Below are positions 26,640 through 34,780 of a DNA stretch of 64,000 nt, in pieces. The DNA comes from Xanthomonas translucens pv. cerealis (GTDB lineage: Bacteria > Pseudomonadota > Gammaproteobacteria > Xanthomonadales > Xanthomonadaceae): contig NZ_CP038228.1 of NCBI RefSeq assembly GCF_006838285.1, positions 3,906,001 to 3,970,000 on the forward strand, written 5' to 3'. Within the stretch, counting starts at the first letter, position 1. Each line of letters begins with the position of its first letter. The notes below the pieces were generated by a model, which searched no databases, had not been told where the DNA came from, and saw only the letters and a program-made list of their open reading frames with translations. Both the position numbers and the translations under genes were made by a program.

Positions 26640-27067
26640 CAGCGCGGGGACCGGTGGCGGATCGGATGTGTCATCGCAATGCCTGCGGAGATGTCGGGCG
26701 ACATGGACCGCACATGATGCTGCAGATGCGTGGCAAACGCGCGTCGCAGCGCCGCCGCCGAAGCCGACCACCAGCCCCGCGTCCGCTGCCGCCAGCCCGG
26801 CAGCATTGCCACGGCGGGAACGGGCTGGCGCAGGCGCCGCCGCGCCGGCCGCGACAGACGCAGCAGCACGCGCATGCGGTCCTCGCTTGGCAGCAGCGAC
26901 AGCGCATCGGCGAGCACGCGCCCGGGAAAGCGGGACAGCGCCTTGGCAAACGCACGCACGCCATGCGCGGCGAGCAGCTGGCACAGGATATCGGCGCGGT
27001 GCATGGCCACCGCCGCGCGCAGGGCGCGGTGCAGGGCGCGTTGGAAACGGGACGTGTACAGCAGCAT
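26639..27067 (-). CDS. Small Arg/Ala-rich protein translationally coupled to mgtC
   Basis: 142 residues, unrecognised. Evidence that it is real: an exceptional ribosome site AAGGAGGTTCTC directly before ATG 27067, and a stop that shares one base with the mgtC start (TGATG at 26637-26641). It is basic and helical. ILCQLLAAHGVRAFAKALSR and ADALSLLPSEDRMRVLLRLS look like the helical repeats in the N domain of MgtE Mg2+ channels; that similarity is weak and inferred. The last 40 residues are of lower complexity. It could be a regulator of MgtC or serve mainly to couple translation to it. Confidence 0.65.
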   Translation of the reverse strand: MLLYTSRFQRALHRALRAAVAMHRADILCQLLAAHGVRAFAKALSRFPGRVLADALSLLPSEDRMRVLLRLSRPARRRLRQPVPAVAMLPGWRQRTRGWWSASAAALRRAFATHLQHHVRSMSPDISAGIAMTHPIRHRSPR

Positions 27068-27077
27068 GAGAACCTCC

Positions 27078-27096
27078 TTCCGGCACGCCACCGGAA
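27078..27096 (-). promoter_or_regulatory. Hairpin abutting the ribosome site of the small mgtC-coupled ORF
   Basis: On the minus strand TTCCGG-TGGCGTG-CCGGAA forms a 6-bp stem whose 3' arm ends in the AA of the AAGGAGG ribosome site. It sits between the leader peptide stop and the next start, where a leader-controlled switch would be expected. Alternative pairings were not evaluated. Confidence 0.4.
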
Positions 27097-27104
27097 CGCG
27101 CGTC

Positions 27105-27215
27105 TCAGCCCTGTGGGCAGGCAGACGTCTCCGGGGACGGACCGGGCAAGCGTGAAAAGGACAGCGCAGGCGGCAGCGTGGCGATGGCGCCACGCGGATG
27201 CGGGTCGGGGTCCAT
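27105..27215 (-). CDS. Candidate MgtL-like leader peptide of the mgtC operon
   Basis: A 36-residue proline-rich ORF, starting MDPDPHPRG, containing 9 Pro. GGAG lies 6 bases before ATG 27215. The first five residues, Met-Asp-Pro-Asp-Pro, closely match Met-Glu-Pro-Asp-Pro of E. coli/Salmonella MgtL, whose acidic/proline start destabilises ribosomes at low Mg2+ and switches on mgtA. The ORF ends 37 bp before the small coupled ORF. Its position in the 5' leader of an mgtC operon makes a Mg2+-sensing role plausible. Function is inferred from the pattern and location. Confidence 0.6.
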   Translation of the reverse strand: MDPDPHPRGAIATLPPALSFSRLPGPSPETSACPQG

Positions 27216-27541
27216 GGCGATCTCCGGATAAGGGCGGAACCTGCGCGGCCGTGCCGTCGGCGACGGCCGCAGGCATTGCAGGCGTGCACGCGGCGGCCGA
27301 GGCGGCGGTGCGACAAGCCGCAACGTGCCGCTGCCGGCAGGGGCGGCGGGTTGCACGCAACGCGGTCTTGTCGCGCTGGCCGGCTGCAGCTTCGCGACGG
27401 CGCAAAGCTTGGCATACGGGCCTCACCCAGACCAGCATGCACAGGGCGCTTTTTCGTGGCCATGCGCATCGCCCGCATATACCAAGGTATCGTCGCTGCG
27501 GGCGGCGCTTGCGCGACGGCAACCGCGCAAGCGCGCAACGA
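27216..27541. other. Upstream region of the mgtC operon
   Basis: No gene. It must hold the operon promoter on the minus strand. GATACCTTGGTATATGCG (minus strand, about 27475-27492) contains an ATACC/GGTAT inverted repeat and a TATATG -10-like box, which would give a leader of roughly 250 nt before the leader peptide. No convincing -35 or PhoP box was recognised. Confidence 0.4.
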
Positions 27542-27880
27542 TTACGGGATGCCGTTGCGCCCGTGCTGCAGAAAGCCGGGGCGTGCCGACAACCGTTCAT
27601 AGTACGCCGCTACTGCCGGCAACGGCGGCCGCACCATTGGCGTGGCCATCCAGTGCTGGGTGGACAGGCCGAGCACGATGTCGGCCAGGGTGAAAGCCGC
27701 GCCCGCCGCATAGGCGCCGGTGCGTTGCAGCTGCGTGTCGAGAATGCCCATCTGTTGGTGCCAGCCGGCCTCACCCTGCGCCAGCGCCATGAACGCGTGA
27801 CGCCACGCGTTGTTGAGCTCGGTGATCTGCCAGTCCATCCACTGCTCGACCTGCGCCCGCGCCTGCGGCGCAGCGCCTGA
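27542..27880 (-). pseudogene. Truncated glutathione S-transferase (C-terminal domain only)
   Basis: The frame reads ARAQVEQWMDWQITELNNAW, then GILDTQLQRTGAYAAGAAF, TLADIVLGLSTQHWMATP and YYERLSARPGFLQHG. This is the helical C-terminal domain of bacterial GSTs. The N-terminal thioredoxin domain with the glutathione site (about 90 residues) is absent; similarity stops near 27880, 25 bp from the divergent rmuC start. No start codon sits at the break, so this is a gene remnant. Confidence 0.75.
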
Positions 27881-27904
27881 GACGCGGCCGGCTACACTGG
27901 CGGC

Positions 27905-29464
27905 ATGCAAACCGATCCCCATTTCCTGATCCTGGCCGGCCTGCTGTGCGCCGTGCTCGTGCTGCTGCTGGCGGTGCTGCTGCGCCGGACCGACCACACG
28001 GCGCTGGAACGGGTGCTGCGCGAAGAACAGCGCAGCGGCCGCGGCGAACTGCGCGAGCAGCTCGATAGCCTGGCGCGGCAGCAGGACGCGCGCAGCGAAG
28101 GTTTCGCCCGCCATCTGGCCGATCTGTCCACCCGCACCGACCAGCGCCTGGACCTGCTGCGCGAGGCGCTGAGCGAGGACGCGCGGCGTGGCCGCAGCGA
28201 GGCCGGCGCGGCGCAGCAGCGCGTGGCCGAACTGCTCAACCAGCGCCTGGTCGAAATGCGCAGCCAGCTTGACGCGTTCGGCCAGCAGCAGAGCGAGTTG
28301 ATCGCGCGCATCGACGCGCACCTGACCGCGCTGCGCGAGACCCTGGTCGAAGACGCGCGCAAGAGCCGCGTGGAAGGCGCCGAGTCGCAGCAACGCTTCG
28401 CCGACACGCTCGGCCAGCGCCTCAACGAACTGATCCAGCGCAACGAGCAGCGCATCGGCGAAATGCGCAGCACCCTGGAAGAGCGCCTGAAGGAACTGCA
28501 GGCCGACAACGCGGCCAAGCTCGAGCAGATGCGCGGCACCGTGGACGAGAAGCTGCAGACCACCCTCAACACGCGCCTGGACGCCTCGTTCAAGCTGGTC
28601 TCCGAGCGGCTCGAGCAGGTCCAGCGGGGGCTCGGCGAGATGCAGCAACTGGCCACCGGCGTCGGCGATCTCAAGCGCGTGCTGAGCAACGTCAAGAACC
28701 GCGGCGGCTGGGGCGAAGTGCAGCTGGAGAACATCCTCGAACAGACCCTGACCCAGGAGCAGTACGCGCGCGGCGTGCGGGTACGCCCGGAGCGCAACGA
28801 GGCAGTCGATTTCGCGGTGCGCCTGCCCGGCCGCGGCCACGAGGACACGCCGGTGTGGCTGCCGATCGATTCCAAGTTCCCGCGCGAGGACTACGAGCGG
28901 CTGCTCGACGCGCAGGAACTAGGCGATGCGGACCAGGTGCTGGCGATGGGTGCGCAGCTGGAGCGCGCAATCCGGGTGCAGGCCAAGTCGATCAGCGACA
29001 AGTACATCGCACCGCCGCACACCACCGATTTCGCGGTGATGTTCCTGCCCACCGAGGGCCTGTACGCCGAGACGCTGCGCCGGCCCGGCCTGGCCGACCT
29101 GCTGCAGCGTGAGCACCGCATCGTCATCGCCGGTCCCACCACTGTCACCGCGCTGCTCAACAGCCTGCAGATGGGCTTCCGCACGCTGGCCATCGAGAAG
29201 CGCTCCAGCGAAGTGTGGGGTGTGCTGGCGGCGGTCAAGAGCGAGTTCGGCAAGTTCGCCGGCATCCTGGAAAAGGCCGAAAAGCAGATCAGCACCGTCG
29301 GCAAGAGCCTGGGCGATGCCAGCCGCAAGACCCGCACCATCGAGCGCCGCCTGCGCGGCGTGGAGACGCTGGCCGATGCGCAGTTCACGCCGTCGCTGGA
29401 TCTCGAACTGCCCGTGGCCGATGCCGATGCGGACGAGGATGCCGCGCGCGACGAGCAGGAATGA
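27905..29464 (+). CDS. rmuC: DNA recombination protein RmuC
   Basis: 519 residues. A single N-terminal membrane helix (residues 8-28) is followed by a long coiled coil (about 35-240, Gln/Arg/Glu-rich) and the RmuC domain, with GGWGEVQLENILEQ, DSKFPREDYERLL and FLPTEGLYAE. The PD-(D/E)xK-like fold is thought to act on DNA and to limit inversions at inverted repeats. The short Asp-rich tail (DADADEDAARDEQE) is poorly conserved. A divergent GST remnant lies immediately upstream, so some of the native promoter region may have been rearranged. Confidence 0.94.
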   Translation: MQTDPHFLILAGLLCAVLVLLLAVLLRRTDHTALERVLREEQRSGRGELREQLDSLARQQDARSEGFARHLADLSTRTDQRLDLLREALSEDARRGRSEAGAAQQRVAELLNQRLVEMRSQLDAFGQQQSELIARIDAHLTALRETLVEDARKSRVEGAESQQRFADTLGQRLNELIQRNEQRIGEMRSTLEERLKELQADNAAKLEQMRGTVDEKLQTTLNTRLDASFKLVSERLEQVQRGLGEMQQLATGVGDLKRVLSNVKNRGGWGEVQLENILEQTLTQEQYARGVRVRPERNEAVDFAVRLPGRGHEDTPVWLPIDSKFPREDYERLLDAQELGDADQVLAMGAQLERAIRVQAKSISDKYIAPPHTTDFAVMFLPTEGLYAETLRRPGLADLLQREHRIVIAGPTTVTALLNSLQMGFRTLAIEKRSSEVWGVLAAVKSEFGKFAGILEKAEKQISTVGKSLGDASRKTRTIERRLRGVETLADAQFTPSLDLELPVADADADEDAARDEQE

Positions 29465-29614
29465 ACGGCGTCGCGCCCGGCTTTCCATTTCCCTGCAGCG
29501 GACGCGCGTCGATTCTGGGCAACGCACCCTGCCGCGTGGCGAGCGCGTGGCGAGCGATAGCCGCTGCGTGCCATGCGCCTATGCTTGTGATCCCTCTTGT
29601 TGCAGGAACAGCAC

Positions 29615-30157
29615 ATGCACCAGTCGATCTATGACATCCCGCTGACCGCCATCGACGGCCAGCCTGCGGCGCTGGCCGAGCATCGCGGCAAGGTGCTGCT
29701 GATCGTCAACGTCGCCTCCAAGTGCGGCCTGACCAAACAGTACGAAGGACTGGAAGCGCTATACCGCGAACAGCGCGGCGACGGGCTGGAAGTGCTCGGC
29801 TTCCCGGCCAACGATTTCAAGGGCCAGGAGCCGGGCAGCGAGGCGGAGATCCAGCAGTTCTGCCAACTCACCTACGACGTGACCTTCCCGATGTTCGCCA
29901 AGATCGCGGTCACCGGCGAGGCGACGCATCCGCTGTACCGCGCGTTGATCGAGGCGCAGCCGCACACCGAGGGCGATGGCCCGATGCGCGAGAAGCTGAC
30001 CGGCTACGGCATCGAGCCCAATCCGGCGCCGGGCGTGCTGTGGAATTTCGAGAAGTTCCTGGTCGGCCGCGACGGCCAGGTGCTGGGCCGCTTCGCCCCG
30101 GATGTGACCGCCGAGGATCCGCGCCTGCGCACGGCGATCGCGGCGGCGCTGGCCTGA
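29615..30157 (+). CDS. Glutathione peroxidase family thiol peroxidase
   Basis: 180 residues, thioredoxin fold. The peroxidatic Cys is in NVASKCGLTKQYEGLE, where animal enzymes have selenocysteine. A second Cys in EIQQFCQLTYDVTFPMF fits the resolving Cys of thioredoxin-dependent bacterial Gpx. The usual FPCNQF motif reads FPANDF, so its Cys is lost. WNFEKFLVGRDG completes the catalytic Trp/Asn set. It reduces H2O2 and organic peroxides. ATG 29615 was chosen over a TTG 18 bases upstream. Confidence 0.92.
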   Translation: MHQSIYDIPLTAIDGQPAALAEHRGKVLLIVNVASKCGLTKQYEGLEALYREQRGDGLEVLGFPANDFKGQEPGSEAEIQQFCQLTYDVTFPMFAKIAVTGEATHPLYRALIEAQPHTEGDGPMREKLTGYGIEPNPAPGVLWNFEKFLVGRDGQVLGRFAPDVTAEDPRLRTAIAAALA

Positions 30158-30209
30158 GACGGCTCGCGGCGTTCGATGCTGCAAGGCGTGCATGGGCTAT
30201 CCGGCTGCG

Positions 30210-30310
30210 TGTAGGAGGGGCTCCGCTGGCGTCGAGCCATGAGCCCCGACAGGTCGCCGGAAGTTTTAGAAATTCCCGCTCCGTTCGTCGCGGCTGAAGC
30301 CGTTCCTACA
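30210..30310. repeat. Diverged REP-type inverted pair
   Basis: TGTAGGAGGGGCTCC at the left is partner to GTCGCGGCTGAAGCCGTTCC-TACA at the right, with about 65 bp between. The right arm matches the GGAGCGGCTTCAGCCGCGAC family; the left arm has diverged. Confidence 0.7.
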
Positions 30311-30356
30311 GTCGCTATGCGACTGGCTTGCTGAGCCGCGATTGCGCGCAGTCCGC

Positions 30357-30425
<69 letters not shown>

Positions 30426-30539
30426 TTGCCGGGTTCCCTTCCGCAGCGGCGGATTGACCGGGGAAAAACCCGAAAGGGGCGGCGCACATGGATGTGCGCC
30501 GTTCGCGGCAGGGGCAGGATGCCCCTTCCGCGAATCCCC

Positions 30540-30930
30540 GGTGCATCCGCGGACCCGGAGCGCGCAGCGCGGAGGGCGCGAGGCAGGGCGCGCTTTCTTT
30601 TGGTTACTTTTCTTTGCGCGAGCAAAGAAAAGTGACCCGCCAAGGGCGGAAGCCTTTGCTTTGCTGTTGTTTTTTTGCTTGAGCGTTTGCTTTTGTAGGA
30701 GCGGCTTCAGCCGCGACTGGTTCTGTCAGGAAAGTGTCGCGGCTGAAGCCGCTCCTACATTGACTCCACCAGAGCAAGAGCAGAACTTTCGCCTACGGCG
30801 AGTTACTTTTCTTTGCTTGTGCAAAGAAAAGTAACCAAAAGAAGCGCTTTACCACAGCCGAAGGCTGGTCAAGCACACCCCGCAGCGCGCCCTCCGCGCT
30901 ACGCGCTCCGGGTCCGCAGGCACGACGGGC
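30540..30930. repeat. Large inverted repeat enclosing a REP pair
   Basis: The left arm (about 30548-30640) runs ACCCGGAGCGCGCAGCGCGG, a GGCGCGCTTTCTTTTGG block and a TTACTTTTCTTTGC hairpin (30602-30637). The right arm (about 30800-30925) carries the same elements reversed: hairpin (30802-30836), CCAAAAGAAGCGC, then GCGCGCCCTCCGCGC and GCTCCGGGTCCGC. The centre holds the REP pair at 30694-30759. The arms are similar but not identical. Confidence 0.7.
30694..30759. repeat. REP-type inverted pair
   Basis: TGTAGGAGCGGCTTCAGCCG and its near-perfect reverse complement (GTCGCGGCTGAAGCCGCTCC then TACA) are separated by 18 bases. It is the best conserved copy of this family in the window and can fold into a long cruciform. 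Confidence 0.88.
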
Positions 30931-31278
30931 ATTTTTCGATGGCACTTGTCCGCTACGCGGCCAAGCCCGGGGCAGGCGCCTCGCGGCGCCTGCCCGTTCG
31001 CCGGGGCGAAGCAGTCCTTCGCCTTTATCCGGCTCACCCATGTGCCAGCGAAAAACGACGCGCATCCTGCGCGTCGCCCTTCGGGTATTCGCCCGCCGCG
31101 CCTGCCGCGCCGAGGGGGCCCGGTAAATCAAAGGCGAAGCAACAGCAGAAGCAAAGCTTGCTGCGGGCATAGTGCCCACCGAACCAACGAACGCGCCGCG
31201 CTGCAAGTCGTGTGGCGATACCCGCTCAGAATCGCGATGTTCCCGCAAGGGGAATTGCAGAAATAAGGATGCAGTCAT

Positions 31279-31306
31279 AAAAAAACCCGGCCTAAGCCGG
31301 GCTTTT
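31279..31306 (-). terminator. Rho-independent terminator of the mla operon
   Basis: On the minus strand AAGCCCGGC-TTAG-GCCGGG is followed by seven T. The stem is 6-8 bp and GC-rich. It lies 34 bp after the mlaA stop, the last gene of the operon. Confidence 0.88.
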
Positions 31307-31339
31307 CGCTTACCGCCAGAAACGCGCGCGGCGCGCGGC

Positions 31340-32410
31340 TCAGCGACTGCCGCCGCGCCACTCCGGGATCGGCATCGCGTCCACCGGCACGGTCGGATTG
31401 GTCTCTTCCTCGCGCAGATAGTCGGGCAGATCGTTGTCCTGGCGCTTGTTGTGGCTGCGCAGGTCGCCTTCGATCTGGTAAGTGCGGCGCTGCATCCACG
31501 CGTCGCGGGTCAGCTGGTACTCGTCCGGCGCGTTGTCGCGCATGCTGTCCAGCGACAGCAGCTGCGCGCGCGTATCCACCAATTGCAGGCCCTGCAGGCC
31601 AATGCGCACGGTGTCCTCCTCGATCTGCCGCAGCGGCGATAGCGGCGCGTCGCCGGCCAGGCCGAACACGTCGCGCACCGTGCGCGGCCCGAACAGCGGC
31701 AGCTCCACGTAGCGCGAACGGCGCCAGCCCCAGGCGCCCAGGGTCTGGCCGAAGTCCTCGCTGCGCCGCGGCAGCTTGGCGTCGCTGGCCGGATCGAAGA
31801 TGCCGACGATGCCCAGCGTACTGTTCATCACGAACCGGCCCAGGGTCTGCCCGGCCTGCAACGGCCGGCCCTGCAGCAGCTGGTTGACCATGGTCAGCGG
31901 CGAACTGAGGTTGTCGAAGAAGTTGGTCACCCCCAGCCGTACCGGCCGCGGCACCACGTTGACGTAGGCGCGCGCCAGCGGCCGCGCCACGGCACGGTCG
32001 ACCACGTTGTTGAACGTGTGCACCTTGCGGTTGTACTTCTCCCACGGATCGAAGCTCTGCGGCACGGTGACGCCGGCCGGCAGGGTCGCATCGGCGACCG
32101 GGTTGTACGGGTCGCTGGCGTACAGCGCGGCGTAGTCGTCTTCGGCCGCGGTGGCCGCACCGCCGGTCGGCGGCGCGCTCGCCGCTGCGGCCGTCGCGTC
32201 GCCGGCGATCGGGGCATCGGCCTGCGGCGGCTGGGCGTCGGTGGCCGGTGCCATGGCCGCACCGGTGGCGCTATCGGCAACCGCCGTGTCGGCGGGCGTC
32301 GCCTGCACCGCGGTCGCGGCTGGCGGCGGCGGGGGGCGCTTGGGGGCGCCGGCGCAGGCGCCCAGCGCGGCGGCCAGGGCCAGGGAAGTGAGGATACGCA
32401 GCACGTTCAT
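31340..32410 (-). CDS. mlaA: MlaA outer membrane lipoprotein
   Basis: 356 residues. MlaA (VacJ) removes misplaced phospholipids from the outer leaflet of the outer membrane and passes them to MlaC. Lipobox: ALGACAG (Cys about 19). An unusually long Ala/Pro-rich linker (about 20-95) explains the excess over the roughly 250 residues of E. coli MlaA. The conserved domain starts at DPYNPVAD...FDPWEKYNRKVHTFNNVVDR and contains RLGVTNFFDNLSSP, LGRFVMNSTLGIVGIFDPA and DFGQTLGAWG. Last gene of the mlaFEDCBA operon, 4 bp after mlaB. Confidence 0.95.
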   Translation of the reverse strand: MNVLRILTSLALAAALGACAGAPKRPPPPPAATAVQATPADTAVADSATGAAMAPATDAQPPQADAPIAGDATAAAASAPPTGGAATAAEDDYAALYASDPYNPVADATLPAGVTVPQSFDPWEKYNRKVHTFNNVVDRAVARPLARAYVNVVPRPVRLGVTNFFDNLSSPLTMVNQLLQGRPLQAGQTLGRFVMNSTLGIVGIFDPASDAKLPRRSEDFGQTLGAWGWRRSRYVELPLFGPRTVRDVFGLAGDAPLSPLRQIEEDTVRIGLQGLQLVDTRAQLLSLDSMRDNAPDEYQLTRDAWMQRRTYQIEGDLRSHNKRQDNDLPDYLREEETNPTVPVDAMPIPEWRGGSR

Positions 32411-32414
32411 GGGG

Positions 32415-32729
32415 TCAGCTCGCCGCCGGGGGAGATTGGAAATCCAGGGTCGGCGCCAGCCGGTAGGCGGCGCTCAATTCGGTCAGGCCGGCAGGGGCGC
32501 CATGGATGGCAACCTGGGCCTGGCCCTGCGCACGCAGGCGTGCGGCCAGTTCGGCGAGCAGCGCCAGGCCGGCGCTGTCCACCCGTGATACCTCGCGCAG
32601 ATCCAGCGCCCGCGCGCCGGCCAGCAGCGGAAGCGCCGCCGGCCACAGCGCGGTGGCCGCGGCGCGGTCGAGCACGCCGCTCAGCGCGAGCGTGTCGCCG
32701 TCGCGGCGCAGGCGTGGCTCACTTGCCAC
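32415..32729 (-). CDS. mlaB: STAS-domain protein MlaB
   Basis: 104 residues, a single STAS domain: LALSGVLDRAAATALW, ALDLREVSRVDSAGLALLAEL. The Asp-Ser pair (VDSAG) is the typical anti-sigma antagonist-like site. MlaB is the cytosolic subunit that stabilises and activates the MlaFE transporter. It overlaps the end of mlaC by 11 bp, supporting co-translation. Confidence 0.9.
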   Translation of the reverse strand: MASEPRLRRDGDTLALSGVLDRAAATALWPAALPLLAGARALDLREVSRVDSAGLALLAELAARLRAQGQAQVAIHGAPAGLTELSAAYRLAPTLDFQSPPAAS

Positions 32730-33384
32730 TGGTGCTCGCCGGTGCCACCTGCATCGCGCCGTTGCGCAGATCGGCCGCGACCTGCGGGATCGACTTGGTG
32801 CGCAGCGGCGTGTCGAACTGATTGCGGAAGGTCTGCACGTAGGACACGCCTTCCACCATCACGTCGAAGATCTTCCAGCTGCCGCCGTTATTGCGCAGCA
32901 GGTAGTCGACCGGGATCGGGTCGCCGCCGCTGCGCAGCAGTTCGGTCGAGACCTTGGCGCCGCGGCCGCCCGGCAGTGGGGTTTCCGACTTCACCCGCAC
33001 CTGCGGCTTGCCTTCGAAGGTCAGCAGGGAGGTGCCGTAGCGCTGCATCAGGTTGTCGGCCATCGCGTCGGCGAACAGCTTGACGTCGGCATCGGAGGCG
33101 CCGCGGCCATGCACGCCCAGCACCAGGCGCGCGGCGTAGTCGCGGTCGAAGGACGTGTCCATCTCGCTGTTGATGAACTTCTTGAGCGCGGTATTGTTGT
33201 TCTTGAACTCGGCGCGGCGCTGTTCCAGCGTGGTCAGGATGCGGGTGCTGTTGTCGAGCACGACCTTGCTGGCCGAACCCTGCTGCGCGGCGGCAGCGGC
33301 AGGCGCGGCCTGGGCCAGCGCGACGGCGGGTGCGGCGACGGCCAGGGCGGCGGCGAGAGCGGCGGAAAGCAGTGTGTTGGTCAT
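32719..33384 (-). CDS. mlaC: Periplasmic phospholipid-binding protein MlaC
   Basis: 221 residues. Signal peptide residues 1-24 (AAPAVALAQ). The MlaC domain includes RILTTLEQRRAEFKNN, ALKKFINSEMDTSFDRDYAARLVLG and PIPVDYLLRNNGGSWKIFDV, then VEGVSYVQTFRNQF. It ferries lipids between MlaA and the MlaFEDB inner-membrane complex. The start overlaps the mlaD stop (ATGA, 33381-33384). Confidence 0.94.
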   Translation of the reverse strand: MTNTLLSAALAAALAVAAPAVALAQAAPAAAAAQQGSASKVVLDNSTRILTTLEQRRAEFKNNNTALKKFINSEMDTSFDRDYAARLVLGVHGRGASDADVKLFADAMADNLMQRYGTSLLTFEGKPQVRVKSETPLPGGRGAKVSTELLRSGGDPIPVDYLLRNNGGSWKIFDVMVEGVSYVQTFRNQFDTPLRTKSIPQVAADLRNGAMQVAPASTSGK

Positions 33385-33929
33385 GGCTTGGGTTCCGTTT
33401 CCGTAGAGGGAGTGGCGGTGTTCGCGGAGGATGCGGCAGCGGGCGTCGCGCCGGCGTTACCGCCGCTGCCGCTGCCGCCGCCGAACATGTACTTGCCGAC
33501 CAGCTGGATCAGGTCCACCGCCGGCTGGGTGAAGGCGATTTCCTGGCCGGGCTTGAGCGTGTCGGGGTCGCCGCCGGGCTGCAGGCCGACATAGCTCTCG
33601 CCGAGCAGGCCGCTGGTCAGGATGCCAGCCGAGGTGTCCGCCGGCAGGTCCTTGTAGCGGTCGTCGATGGCCAGGGTCACCACCGAGTCGAACTTGGCCG
33701 GATCCAGCTCGATCTTCGCCACCTGGCCGATGATCACCCCGCCGATCTTCACCGGCGCCTGCTGGCGCAGCTGGCCGATCTGCGAGAAGCGCGCGGTCAG
33801 CTCGTAGCGGCCGCCGCCGAAACCCCATTGGCGGTTGGTGGAGGCGAGCGCCAGCACCAGCAGCGAGGCCAGGCCCAGCAGCAGGAAGGCGCCGACGGCG
33901 AACTCGAGACGGGGACCACGGATAGCCAT
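33381..33929 (-). CDS. mlaD: MCE-domain protein MlaD
   Basis: 182 residues. One N-terminal membrane helix (residues 8-30, FAVGAFLLLGLASLLVLALA) anchors a single MCE domain: YELTARFSQIGQLRQQAPVKIGG, VIIGQVAKIELD and GILTSGLLGESYVGLQPGG. It forms the hexameric ring of the lipid transporter. The C-terminal tail is Gly/Ala/Thr-rich. ATG 33929 (MAIRGPRLE) is preceded by AAGG; an in-frame ATG at 33953 is possible. Confidence 0.93.
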   Translation of the reverse strand: MAIRGPRLEFAVGAFLLLGLASLLVLALASTNRQWGFGGGRYELTARFSQIGQLRQQAPVKIGGVIIGQVAKIELDPAKFDSVVTLAIDDRYKDLPADTSAGILTSGLLGESYVGLQPGGDPDTLKPGQEIAFTQPAVDLIQLVGKYMFGGGSGSGGNAGATPAAASSANTATPSTETEPKP

Positions 33930-34030
33930 AACGTGTCTACCTTGTTGATTCATCTGGGCCGCGGCGACAGTGCCGCGGCCGGTGTTGCGAAAGCGCCCGC
34001 CGCCGAGGGCGGGGGGTGGCGCGCGGTCCC

Positions 34031-34780
34031 TTACTGGAACAGCAGCGCCGACAGCACGAAATTGAACATCAGTACCAGCAGCGAGGCGTTCACCACCGCG
34101 CGGGTGGTGGCCACCGAGGTGCCTTCGATGGTCGGCTCGGCGTGGAAGCCCACATACGAGGCCACCAATGCCGCGGTGCCGCCGAACACCGCCGACTTCA
34201 GCATCGCCACGCCAAAGTCGTCCCAGAAATCCACGCTGCTCGACAGCGCCGACCAGAACGTGCCCTTGTCCAGGCCCAGCACATGCACCGCTTCGAAGTA
34301 GCTGGCGCTGATCGCCAGCGAGCAGAAGATGCCGGTCAGCAGCGGCACGGTCAGCACCGCCGCCCAGAAGCGCGGCGCCACCGCCTTGGCCACCGGGTCT
34401 ATCGCCATCAACTCCAGCGCCTTGATCTGGTCGGTGGCGCGCATCAGCCCCAGTTCGGCGGCGATCGAACTGCCGGCGCGGCCGATGAACAGCAAGGCGG
34501 TCAGCACCGGCGCCAGCTCGCGGTACAGCGACAGCCCCAGCAGCGTGGACAGCGCATCGGAGGCGCCGTAGGTCTGCAGCGTACGGTAGCCCTGCAGGGT
34601 CAGCACCAGGCCAACGAAGGCGCCGCCGACGGCGATGATCGGCAGCGAGCGCGCGCCGACCTTGTAGATCTCCCGGACCAGTTCGGCCAGGAAATCGCGG
34701 GTCGGCAGCGAGCCGCGCAGCACGGTGATCGAGAACAACCCGGCGCGGCCCAGCGCGCGGATCGAGGCGACGGCGCCCAT
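34031..34780 (-). CDS. mlaE: ABC transporter permease MlaE
   Basis: 249 residues with about five to six membrane helices. Conserved blocks: GGAFVGLVLTLQGYRTLQTYGA, ALLFIGRAGSSIAAELGLMRATDQIKALELMAIDP (the family's coupling region) and MFNFVLSALLF at the C-terminus. It forms the membrane channel of the phospholipid transporter. The start shares one base with the mlaF stop (TGATG). Confidence 0.95.
   Translation of the reverse strand: MGAVASIRALGRAGLFSITVLRGSLPTRDFLAELVREIYKVGARSLPIIAVGGAFVGLVLTLQGYRTLQTYGASDALSTLLGLSLYRELAPVLTALLFIGRAGSSIAAELGLMRATDQIKALELMAIDPVAKAVAPRFWAAVLTVPLLTGIFCSLAISASYFEAVHVLGLDKGTFWSALSSSVDFWDDFGVAMLKSAVFGGTAALVASYVGFHAEPTIEGTSVATTRAVVNASLLVLMFNFVLSALLFQ

Noticed and set aside
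26654..27880. A 408-codon plus-strand open frame over the mgtC leader
   Set aside because: It has no ribosome site or similarity and runs antisense to the small coupled ORF and leader peptide, which have strong start signals.
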